The translations under genes and the position numbers were made by a program. Of a stretch of DNA of 64,000 nt, positions 48,252 through 55,143 are shown in pieces (the stretch's first letter is position 1; each line of letters begins with the position of its first letter). The notes below the pieces were generated by a model, which saw only the letters and a list, made by a program, of their open reading frames with translations, was not told the DNA's origin and searched no databases. The DNA is from CAYRVX01 sp964427875 (lineage in GTDB: Bacteria; Planctomycetota; Phycisphaerae; SM23-33): assembly GCA_964427875.1 (NCBI GenBank), contig CAYRVX010000024.1:1-64000 (forward strand), written 5' to 3'.

Positions 48252-48435
48252 GAACGTGTATGAAAACCGCAGACCGGGACGATCGAGGTGGCCTGCGGGG
48301 TGGCACGGGCATCTTGCCCGTGCGTCCCACGGCCATCCTGGCCGTGGCAGCCGCCTATCCGCAGGGCCGGGACGGCCCTGCGACTCATGGGCGAGACGCC
48401 CATGCCACGCCCAGAGCGGTTTTCATACACGTTCT
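48251..48435. mobile_element. 185-bp MITE-like element with perfect 20-bp terminal inverted repeats and internal REP hairpins
   Basis: Left end AGAACGTGTATGAAAACCGC (48251-48270) and right end GCGGTTTTCATACACGTTCT (48416-48435) are perfect inverses. Inside are four palindromes: CACGGGCATCTTGCCCGTG, ACGGCCATCCTGGCCGT, GCAGGGCCGGGACGGCCCTGC and CATGGGCGAGACGCCCATG. The first two match the RAYT left flank (29612-29664). No protein is encoded. It splits the argC-argJ operon, starting on the last base of the argC stop codon. Confidence 0.85.
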
Positions 48436-48456
48436 GAGAAGCAAAGGGACAGAGCG

Positions 48457-49662
48457 ATGACGCGCGTGAATCACATTACCGTTCCCGGCGGCTTCGTCGC
48501 CGCCGGGGTGCACTGCGGAATCAAGACCACCGGTCAGGAAGACCTGACGATCCTGGCGGCGGAGAAGGACGCGGCCGTGGCGATCGTCACGACCAGGAAC
48601 CAGATCGTCGGTGCGCCCGTCCTGTGGAACCGTCGCCTGCTGCCTCGCGGCTACGGCCGGGCGCGGGGCATCGTGGTCAACAGCGGCAGCGCCAACGTCT
48701 GCACGGGCAAGGCGGGACTGCGAGACGCCGAGGCGATGGCGGCCCTGACGGCCAGGAAGCTCGGCTGCGAGCGCCGGAAGGTGCTGGTGGCCTCGACGGG
48801 CATCATCGGCCAGCGGCTGCCGATGGCGAAGGTGCGCGCGGGGATCGCCGACGCGGCCTCGCGGCTGGGCCGGCGGAACGACTCGGCGGCCCTTCGCGGC
48901 ATCATGACGACCGACACGCGGGAGAAATCCGCCGTGACGCAGACGCGAATCGGCGGGAAGCTCATCACCGTCGCCGGCGTCGCCAAGGGCGCCGGCATGA
49001 TCGCACCGTCGATGGCGACCATGATCTCGCTGATCACGACGGACGCGGCCATCTCCCCCGCCGCCCTGCACCGGGCCCTGCTCTCGGCGGCGGCCGGCAG
49101 CTTCAACGCCATTACCATCGACTCGGACACCTCCACTTCGGACACCGTGGCGCTCTTCGCGTCGGGCGCTGCGGGCAACGGGGCGATCACGGGCCCCACG
49201 GGCGGCCTGGGGAAGTTCGCGGCGGCGCTCGGCGAGGTCTGCGCCGAGCTTGCCCGGGCCATGGTCCTCGACGGCGAGGGCGCCACGAAGCTCATCGAGA
49301 TCGCCGTCCGCGGCGCCCGCAGCGGCGCCGAGGCCAGGGCCGCCGCCCGCAGCGTGGCGGACTCGCCGCTCGTCAAGACGGCCGTCCACGGCGGCGATGC
49401 GAACTGGGGGCGCATCGCCATGGCGCTGGGCAAGTCCCCCGCGAAGGTCGTCGCGGAGAAGCTCCGCATCCGCATCGGCGGGGTGCTGGTCCTCTCTGGC
49501 GGCTGCGGGAGGAAGTTCGACGCGAGAAAGGTGGCGAGGCACCTGGCCGGCAGCGAGGTGAAGATCGCCTGCGATCTGGGGCTGGGCAGGGGCCGCTTCA
49601 CCGCCCTGACGTGCGACCTCTCGCGCGAGTACGTCACGATCAACGCGGACTACCACACGTAG
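48457..49662 (+). CDS. argJ: Bifunctional ornithine acetyltransferase / N-acetylglutamate synthase
   Basis: ArgJ transfers the acetyl group of N-acetylornithine to glutamate, recycling it in arginine synthesis. The 401-residue protein begins MTRVNHITVPGGFVAAGVHCGIK, has VVNSGSANVCTGKAGLRDAE, and the self-cleavage motif KGAGMIAPSMATMISLITTDA, where the precursor splits before Thr, then DSDTSTSDTVALFA and NWGRIAMALGKS. The start at 48457 with AAGGGA upstream is after the 185-bp element; an upstream frame is open but is repeat sequence. It is 12 nt upstream of a 51-codon small gene. Confidence 0.94.
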   Translation: MTRVNHITVPGGFVAAGVHCGIKTTGQEDLTILAAEKDAAVAIVTTRNQIVGAPVLWNRRLLPRGYGRARGIVVNSGSANVCTGKAGLRDAEAMAALTARKLGCERRKVLVASTGIIGQRLPMAKVRAGIADAASRLGRRNDSAALRGIMTTDTREKSAVTQTRIGGKLITVAGVAKGAGMIAPSMATMISLITTDAAISPAALHRALLSAAAGSFNAITIDSDTSTSDTVALFASGAAGNGAITGPTGGLGKFAAALGEVCAELARAMVLDGEGATKLIEIAVRGARSGAEARAAARSVADSPLVKTAVHGGDANWGRIAMALGKSPAKVVAEKLRIRIGGVLVLSGGCGRKFDARKVARHLAGSEVKIACDLGLGRGRFTALTCDLSREYVTINADYHT

Positions 49663-49674
49663 GGAAGGCGGACG

Positions 49675-49830
49675 ATGGCTCTCGAACGAGGCGGCGAGGA
49701 ATGGCGCGGCATGGACCGAGACGGCGGCAAGTTCGACTCGGACGCCTCGCTGGCGGCCGTCGAGGCGTTCTTCTTCTGGGGCTTCATGGGCAGCGCCATC
49801 GAATGGGGCAAACGCTCCCCACCGCCCTGA
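49675..49830 (+). CDS. Small protein of unknown function after argJ (51 aa)
   Basis: A 51-codon frame starting at ATG 49675 with AGGGAAGG 6 nt before it, 12 nt after the argJ stop. It begins MALERGGEEWRGMDRDGGKF and contains a hydrophobic stretch VEAFFFWGFMGSAIEWG. The ribosome site and tight spacing suggest it is translated. No family is recognised. Confidence 0.45.
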   Translation: MALERGGEEWRGMDRDGGKFDSDASLAAVEAFFFWGFMGSAIEWGKRSPPP

Positions 49831-50211
49831 TCGTCGCGACGATACAGCAAAGCTCTATTCGGTTCTCTCAGAGGCCTGCTGCCCCCGCTTCGCCCCGGCC
49901 CGCGAAGTTCTCCCAGAGGCAAAACTCGACGCAAGTCCACGCAAACCCTTATGTAAATGGAGGTTATGGGCGTTGTTGAAAAAAATGGCTTTGTTTCGTA
50001 AAAACACTTATGCGCCTTTTCTCCGGCCATTTGCCCCCTCCGGCTGAGTCGCGCCACACGCCAAAATCGGAATAATCCGCGTTTGGGTTCGTTTCGCATT
50101 CTCTTCTTAATCCACCGCCGTACTTTTCTTGTGATCCCCCCGTAGCAGGCATATACATCTCGCAGGCCCTTTTGCACAACGAAAACCGGCGGATTTCAAA
50201 AAAACTGCGAC

Positions 50212-50288
50212 GAAAAAGGGGACGGGAGTCTTTTTTGCGGAGCACCCTTCGGGCCTTTGAGGCAAAAAAGACTCCCGTCCCCTTTTTC
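50212..50288. repeat. Perfect 27-bp inverted repeat (hairpin element)
   Basis: The left arm (50212-50238, starting GAAAAAGGGGACGGGAGTC) is a perfect inverse of the right arm (50262-50288), with a 23-nt loop that contains CCCTTCGGG. A strong hairpin with T- and A-runs in the arms. From memory, GGGGACGGGAGTC palindromes are dispersed in several phyla, probably as RAYT/REP-type or MITE-type elements. Confidence 0.8.
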
Positions 50289-50419
50289 TCACCGCCGCTG
50301 CCGGCGGGTGCACAAGGGAGGTTACCTGATCGATAGAGCTTGCGCATGTTCTGTATCCTGCCGGCTTTACTTTCCGGGGAATCCGGGGCGAATAGCGGCC
50401 GACCAGGCAGCTTTGCACC

Positions 50420-50447
50420 TTCACGCCCGGCGCATCCGTGGTACAAT
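50420..50447 (+). promoter_or_regulatory. Possible promoter upstream of a micro-gene
   Basis: TTCACG (50420-50425), 16-nt spacer, TACAAT (50442-50447). The -10 is good, the -35 moderate. It would start a transcript of about 200 nt ending at the terminator at 50623. Confidence 0.4.
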
Positions 50448-50490
50448 GGGTGGAAGAGATGGCAGCGCTTGCCGCGAGAGGAAGTGACTC

Positions 50491-50565
50491 GTGTCAAGAA
50501 AGAACATACGCCGGAAGCTGAAGATCGTCTTCTACATCCTGCTGAGCTTTGCCGCGCTGTGCTGA
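50491..50565 (+). CDS. Possible 24-aa basic-hydrophobic micro-peptide
   Basis: GTG 50491 to TGA 50563 encodes VSRKNIRRKLKIVFYILLSF and four more residues, with a basic N-terminus and a hydrophobic helix, the shape of a tiny membrane peptide. GAGAGGAAG lies 7 nt upstream. It is bracketed by a possible promoter (50420) and a terminator (50623), so this unit is either a micro-protein gene or a small RNA. Homology is unknown. Confidence 0.35.
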   Translation: MSRKNIRRKLKIVFYILLSFAALC

Positions 50566-50622
50566 CGGCGAAGAACGCAGCAGGAGCATTTCTGCCCCTC
50601 AGCCAGCTCGATCCTGATCCCC

Positions 50623-50655
50623 GCCCGCCAGTGCCACTAGGCGGGCTCTTTTATT
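50623..50655 (+). terminator. Intrinsic terminator of the micro-gene unit
   Basis: GCCCGCC (50623-50629) pairs with GGCGGGC (50640-50646) and is followed by TCTTTTATT. It lies 58 nt after the micro-peptide stop. Confidence 0.6.
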
Positions 50656-50707
50656 ACTCAGACTGACCGACAGGCATCGGCTTACAGCATGTCGGTTGAC
50701 CCGTTCA

Positions 50708-50881
50708 TTCGTTGACTCGTTAACTCGGAAGATCTTGTACAGATCGCCGGAGCTTCCTGCTCCCTGGCTGCCTGTCGGAGAGGCTCTGCCGGCCGCGGCG
50801 TTTCGTGCGACGAACGCACGGGTGGCCTTACAGCGGAGCTGTTTTCGAATTAACGAGTTAACCAGTTCACGAGTCAACGAA
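50708..50881. repeat. 174-bp element with 13-bp terminal inverted repeats next to ligA
   Basis: TTCGTTGACTCGT (50708-50720) and ACGAGTCAACGAA (50869-50881) are perfect inverses; inner GTTAACTCG and CGAGTTAAC extend the symmetry. The element ends 36 nt before the ligA stop codon and encodes nothing clear. Confidence 0.6.
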
Positions 50882-50917
50882 GACCGCTCAGTGAGGGACG
50901 AGATCGGTCGCTTTGAG

Positions 50918-52936
50918 TTATCGGGCCCGTCCCAGCCGGCGGAGGAACTCCGCCTCGTCGATTGTCTCCACGCCGAGCCGCTTGGCCTTGTCGGCCTTCG
51001 AGCCGGGCGAGTCGCCCACGACGACGAAGTCGGTCTTCTTCGAGACGCTCGACGCCGCCTTGCCCCCCGCGGCCTTGATGGCGTCCTGCGCCTCGTCCCG
51101 GCTGAAGTGCTTCAGCGTGCCGGTCACGACCACCGTCTTGTGTGCCAGCGAAAGGTTGGCCGCCTCGGCGGCTTCGGCCGCGGGGCGGGTCGAGGTCGTC
51201 TGCACTCCCGCCGCCTTGAGGCGGGCGATTGTCTCGGCCCCCGCCTCGCTCGCGAAGAACTGGTGCACGCTGGCGGCGATCACCGGGCCGATCTCGTCGA
51301 TCCGGGTCAGCTCTTCCACCCCGGCGGCGGCGAGCGCGTCGATCTCGCCGAAGTGCCCCGCCAACACCTCGGCCGCCCTGCCGCCCACGTGGCGAATGCC
51401 GAGCCCCGCCAGCAGCCTCTCCAGGCCGCGGGACTTGCTCGCCTCGATGGCGGCCAGCAGGTTCTCCGAGGACTTCTCGCCCATCCTCTCCAGGCCGACG
51501 AGGACGCCGGCATCCAGGGCGTACAGGTCGGCGAAGTGCCTCACGAGCCCCCTGCCGACGAGCTGATCGATCACCGCCGGCCCGAGGTTCTCGATGTCCA
51601 TCTGGTTGCGCCCGGCGAAGAACTTGAGCCGCTCGCGGAGCTGGGCGGGGCACTCGGGGTTGACGCATCGCAGGTACACGCCGCCCTCGTCGCGGGCGAC
51701 CGGCTCGCCGCAGGCCGGGCAGTGCGCCGGTGGAGCGATGACCGCGGCGCCGCCAGGGCGCCTGTCGTGGAGGACCTGGACGACCTGGGGGATGATCTCG
51801 CCGGCCTTCTCCACCAGGACGGTGTCGCCGACCCGCACGTCGAGGCGCGCGACCTGATCGAAGTTGTGCAGGGAGGCGTTCGAGACGGTCGTGCCGGCAA
51901 GCTGGACGGGGTCGAAGTGGGCGACCGGCGTGATGGTGCCCAGCCGCCCGACCTGGAAATCCACCGACCGCAGGACCGTGCGGGCCCGCTCGGCTTCGTA
52001 CTTGTAGGCGATGCACCAGCGAGGATACCTGCTGGTGGCGCCGAGCTCGACGCGCAGGGCCAGCTCGTCGACCTTCACGACCGCCCCGTCGGTCTCGTAG
52101 TCGGCCTCGCCGCGCCGGTCGAGCCAGCCCCGGGTCGCGCGAATGGCCTCCTCGACGTCCCGGCAGACCGTCGCGTGGGGGCTTACGGGGATGCTCCACT
52201 CCGCCAGGCGGCGCATCACCTCGCCGGCCGTCCCGGCCACCGGCGAGGACATGGCCCCGAGGCCGTGGGCGATGAAGGCCAGCCCCCGCTCGGCGACGAT
52301 CCTGGGATCGAGCTGCTTGAGCGTCCCGGCCGCCCCGTTGCGCGGGTTTGCGAACGCCTCCAGCCCCTGCTCCACGCGCCGGGCGTTGTAGGCGTTGAAG
52401 ACGCTTCGCGGCCAGTACACCTCGCCGCGGACCTCGAGCACGCCGGGGACTTGGCGGCCGACGAGCCGCAGGGGGATCGACCGGATGGTCCGCGCGTTGG
52501 AGGTGATGTCGTCGCCTCGGCGGCCGTCGCCGCGCGTGGCGGCCAGGGCCAGCAGGCCGCCCTCGTAGCGAAGCGAGACGGCCACGCCGTCGATCTTCGG
52601 GTCCACGAGGTATCGGACCGGCCGCTCGCCGAGCGCCCTGTGGACCCGGGCGTCGAACTCGCGCAGCTCGTCCTCGCTGTAGGTGTTGTTGATGCTGAGC
52701 ATCGGGGCGGAATGCTCGACGGTCGCGAAGCCCTCGATCGGCTCGCCGCCGACGCGCCGGGTGGGCGAATCGGGCGTGATCAGCTCCGGGTGGGCGGCCT
52801 CCAGGGCCTCCAGGGCCTCCAGGAGGCGGTCGTACCGGCGGTCGGAGATCTCGGGGGCCGCCTCGACGTAATACAACCGATCGTGCCGCCGAATCTCCTC
52901 GCGAAGCTGCTCGATGCGCTCGGCGTCGGTGGGCAT
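50918..52936 (-). CDS. ligA: NAD-dependent DNA ligase
   Basis: LigA seals nicks with NAD in replication and repair. The 672-residue protein has all domains: Ia (YYVEAAPEISDRRYDRLLEAL), adenylation domain with Lys114 in DPKIDGVAV, OB fold, a Cys4 zinc finger CPACG...CVNPEC, helix-hairpin-helix repeats and a C-terminal BRCT domain (AHKTVVVTGTLKHFSRDEAQDAIKAAGG). Length is typical. It follows the cupin gene by 12 nt, and with ndk forms a minus-strand unit ndk-cupin-ligA. Confidence 0.97.
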   Translation of the reverse strand: MPTDAERIEQLREEIRRHDRLYYVEAAPEISDRRYDRLLEALEALEAAHPELITPDSPTRRVGGEPIEGFATVEHSAPMLSINNTYSEDELREFDARVHRALGERPVRYLVDPKIDGVAVSLRYEGGLLALAATRGDGRRGDDITSNARTIRSIPLRLVGRQVPGVLEVRGEVYWPRSVFNAYNARRVEQGLEAFANPRNGAAGTLKQLDPRIVAERGLAFIAHGLGAMSSPVAGTAGEVMRRLAEWSIPVSPHATVCRDVEEAIRATRGWLDRRGEADYETDGAVVKVDELALRVELGATSRYPRWCIAYKYEAERARTVLRSVDFQVGRLGTITPVAHFDPVQLAGTTVSNASLHNFDQVARLDVRVGDTVLVEKAGEIIPQVVQVLHDRRPGGAAVIAPPAHCPACGEPVARDEGGVYLRCVNPECPAQLRERLKFFAGRNQMDIENLGPAVIDQLVGRGLVRHFADLYALDAGVLVGLERMGEKSSENLLAAIEASKSRGLERLLAGLGIRHVGGRAAEVLAGHFGEIDALAAAGVEELTRIDEIGPVIAASVHQFFASEAGAETIARLKAAGVQTTSTRPAAEAAEAANLSLAHKTVVVTGTLKHFSRDEAQDAIKAAGGKAASSVSKKTDFVVVGDSPGSKADKAKRLGVETIDEAEFLRRLGRAR

Positions 52937-52948
52937 GGTCTCCGGTCG

Positions 52949-53287
52949 CTACGTCCTCGGCACGAGGCAGAGGATCTTCAGCTCCTCCGGGCCGGGGTTT
53001 CGGAACTGGTGGTTTTCGAGTGGTGGGACGTATACGCAATCGCCGGCGGCGACGGGCTTCTCCCCGTCCGGCGTCAGGACGGTGCCGCCGCCGGCCAGGA
53101 CGTACACCTCGTGCTCCCATGGGTGGGTGTGCTCGGGCGTGTGGCCGCCGGGCGCGATGTTGAACTGCCGCATGTAGAAGTTGGGCGCCCCCTCGGCCTG
53201 GTGGATGAGCAGGCGGATCTGCACACCCTCGGCGCCTTCCTCCCCGACGGTTTCGGCCGGCACGTCGTCGGCTCGTCTTATCAGCAT
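52949..53287 (-). CDS. Small cupin-domain protein
   Basis: A 112-residue single-domain cupin. The metal-site motif 1 is GGHTPEHTHPWEHEVYVLAGGG, with three His and a Glu, and motif 2 is GDCVYVPPLENHQFRN. Such proteins bind a divalent metal and act as dioxygenases, isomerases or sensors. It lies between ndk and ligA, 31 and 12 nt from them, and probably shares their transcript; its function in that context is unknown. Confidence 0.85.
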   Translation of the reverse strand: MLIRRADDVPAETVGEEGAEGVQIRLLIHQAEGAPNFYMRQFNIAPGGHTPEHTHPWEHEVYVLAGGGTVLTPDGEKPVAAGDCVYVPPLENHQFRNPGPEELKILCLVPRT

Positions 53288-53318
53288 TTCGGCTCTCCCG
53301 GGACGTTCGCGCCGGCGG

Positions 53319-53789
53319 TCAGATCCACTCGTCGCCCCGGCGGGCGTAGATCCACCGCGCGGCGGCCAGGTCGTACTCCATCATCTCCTCTTCGCGGAAG
53401 AACAGGGCGATCTCCCGCCGGGCGGATTCCGGCGAGTCGGACCCGTGAATGAGATTATACCGCATGGACAGGCCGAAATCGCCGCGGATCGTGCCGGCCG
53501 GGGCGGCGGGACCGAACGTCGGGCCCATCAGCTTGCGGCACACCTCGATCGCGTCCTTGCCCTCCAGGACGAGGGCGACCACCGGCGAGGCGGTGATGAA
53601 CGCCATCAGGCCGTCGTAGAAGTCGCTGCCCTCGTGAACGGAGTACATCCGCCGGGCCAGGTCCTCGCTCGCCCGGAGCATCTTCATCGCGACGATCTTC
53701 ATCCCCTTCCGCTCGAGGCGGGCGATCAGGCGCCCGACGAGCTGTCGCTGGACGGCGTCGGGCTTGAGAACGATCAGCGTCCTTTCCAT
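53319..53789 (-). CDS. ndk: Nucleoside diphosphate kinase
   Basis: Ndk balances nucleoside triphosphate pools by phosphate transfer through a phospho-histidine. The 156-residue protein starts MERTLIVLKPDAVQRQLVGR and has the active-site His115 in YNLIHGSDSPESARREI. Its C-terminus is slightly longer than usual. The start at 53789 has GGAG 8 nt upstream; two earlier Met codons are unlikely. The gene heads a unit with the cupin and ligA. Confidence 0.95.
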   Translation of the reverse strand: MERTLIVLKPDAVQRQLVGRLIARLERKGMKIVAMKMLRASEDLARRMYSVHEGSDFYDGLMAFITASPVVALVLEGKDAIEVCRKLMGPTFGPAAPAGTIRGDFGLSMRYNLIHGSDSPESARREIALFFREEEMMEYDLAAARWIYARRGDEWI

Positions 53790-54044
53790 GGGCATCTCCA
53801 CGCGTCGAGTCACGCCACGGTGAGCAAGAGACTCTAGGCCGCCCGGCGGTGACGGTCAAGAGGATTGCCCCTTCATCGGCGGCACGCATGCCGGTGCGGC
53901 GGTATGGCACGGGGTCAACTTGGGCTTTGGCCCCATTCGCTGGCGCTCATGGGGCGGCCTTGAAGGGCCCTTGGGCTCATGGGGCGGCGTTTGAGACGCC
54001 GGACGCCGCGTGTCGTATCTCCATGGTACGCCCGGCGAATGCTG
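53790..54044. other. Intergenic region with short direct repeats
   Basis: Divergent spacer between ndk and the response regulator. GCTCATGGGGCGGC occurs at 53945-53958 and again at 53975-53988. No gene, terminator or clear promoter for ndk was found in it. The repeat resembles short dispersed planctomycete repeats. Confidence 0.5.
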
Positions 54045-54073
54045 TTGACACACAACGGCGGCGTGCCTAAGAT
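54045..54073 (+). promoter_or_regulatory. Sigma70-type promoter of the response-regulator gene
   Basis: TTGACA (54045-54050), 17-nt spacer, TAAGAT (54068-54073). Transcription near 54080 is downstream of a frame start at 54077 and supports ATG 54125 as the true start. Confidence 0.7.
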
Positions 54074-54124
54074 AGTGTGACATGGCACGGTACGATGGGG
54101 GCGTATCGGGAAGGAGCAGGGATC

Positions 54125-54508
54125 ATGTCGGATGAGCTGGACGGGAAGACCGTCCTTCTGGTCGATGACGACCGGGACATCCTCCATGCCATGGTGGCCG
54201 CCCTGGGCGAGCTGGGGCCCGAGATCCTCACGGCTGCCAACGGCGACGATGCGCTCCTCCAGGCCCAGAAGCATTCGCCGGACCTCGTGGTGCTGGACAT
54301 GATGCTGCCGAGGCGAAGCGGCTTCCTGGTGCTGGAGAAGCTCAAGCGCGGCAAGGAGCGAGGCGACCTGCCGCGGGTGATCATGGTGACCGGCAACCAG
54401 GGCCACCGGCACAAGATGTACGCCGAGAGCCTGGGCGTGGACGGGTATCTCAACAAGCCGTTCCGGATGGAGCGGCTGGTCGAGTCGGTCCGGGCGCTGC
54501 TGGCGTGA
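54125..54508 (+). CDS. Single-domain response regulator
   Basis: A 127-residue receiver domain with no output domain (CheY-like). Acidic pocket DDD at 14-16, phospho-acceptor Asp58 in LVVLDMM, switch Thr89 in VIMVTGN and Lys111 in YLNKPF. AAGGAG lies 9-10 nt before ATG 54125. No partner kinase is adjacent; the histidine kinase at 57879 is 3.4 kb downstream. It could signal to a kinase or a diffusible output. Followed by rpsO after 178 nt. Confidence 0.9.
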   Translation: MSDELDGKTVLLVDDDRDILHAMVAALGELGPEILTAANGDDALLQAQKHSPDLVVLDMMLPRRSGFLVLEKLKRGKERGDLPRVIMVTGNQGHRHKMYAESLGVDGYLNKPFRMERLVESVRALLA

Positions 54509-54686
54509 GGCGCCGCCCGGACAAAAAGGCTTGCATTGCCCGCGCCACGTGGGTAAAAACTCAACCTGAACAAGAAGACAGGCCGAAATAAGCAGAAGGG
54601 CAAGGAAGTCAATCAGAGAAAGGCAGGGAGATTTGGCTCGTCGTTCAGTGGACACGCGGCCTAGCGGCGACCAGGTACGTTGACGT

Positions 54687-54956
54687 ATGAGCATTCCCAG
54701 TGAGACGAAGAAGCAGATCGTTGAGGACACGCGCCTCCACGATGGCGACACCGGGTCCGCAGAGGTGCAGATCGCGCTGCTGACGGCGCGAATCAACCAC
54801 CTCTCCGATCACCTCAAGACGCACAAGAAGGATCACTCCTCCCGTCGGGGTCTCCTGAAGATGGTGGGGAAAAGGACCAGTCTGCTCAAATACCTGTTCA
54901 GCAACGCCCCTGATCGCTATCGTCAGATCATCGCGAAACTCGGTCTGAGGAAGTAG
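54687..54956 (+). CDS. rpsO: 30S ribosomal protein S15
   Basis: S15 organises the central domain of 16S rRNA. The 89-residue product has the normal sequence and length: KKQIVEDTRLHDGDTGSAEVQIALLTARINHLSDHLKTHKKDHSSRRGLLKMVGKR and LLKYLFSNAPDRYRQIIAKLGLRK. It is followed by pnp after 187 nt, the usual rpsO-pnp order. A weak promoter could lie upstream (54509-54686) but I cannot support one. Confidence 0.97.
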   Translation: MSIPSETKKQIVEDTRLHDGDTGSAEVQIALLTARINHLSDHLKTHKKDHSSRRGLLKMVGKRTSLLKYLFSNAPDRYRQIIAKLGLRK

Positions 54957-55143
54957 GGACCCTCGCCGAAGACACGACGAGGGGAGCTGCGGCTCGACGC
55001 CCTTCGGCCGTCCGCTCGCCAGACGGCGCGGGTGTTGCAGGCGGCGGCGCGCGGCAGGCGGCGGCGCGGCGGAACAGATGGATGGCCAGGGCCGGCGATT
55101 GGGGCGGGCCTTGCGCGGAAGGCTGAGGAAGGAAAGAACGGAA

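Larger units (their letters stand above)
49831..50917. other. Gene-poor, AT-richer, repeat-rich stretch between argJ and ligA
   Basis: About 1.1 kb with lower GC than its flanks. It contains a 27-bp palindrome (50212-50288), a possible micro-gene with its own promoter and terminator (50420-50655), and a 174-bp element with 13-bp terminal inverted repeats (50708-50881). The part 49960-50130 resembles, from memory, non-coding sequence repeated in planctomycete genomes; otherwise nothing is recognised there. Confidence 0.6.

Noticed and set aside
54509..54686. Promoter for rpsO (TTGCAT ... TAAAAA)
   Set aside because: Both hexamers match the consensus poorly; the call would be a guess.
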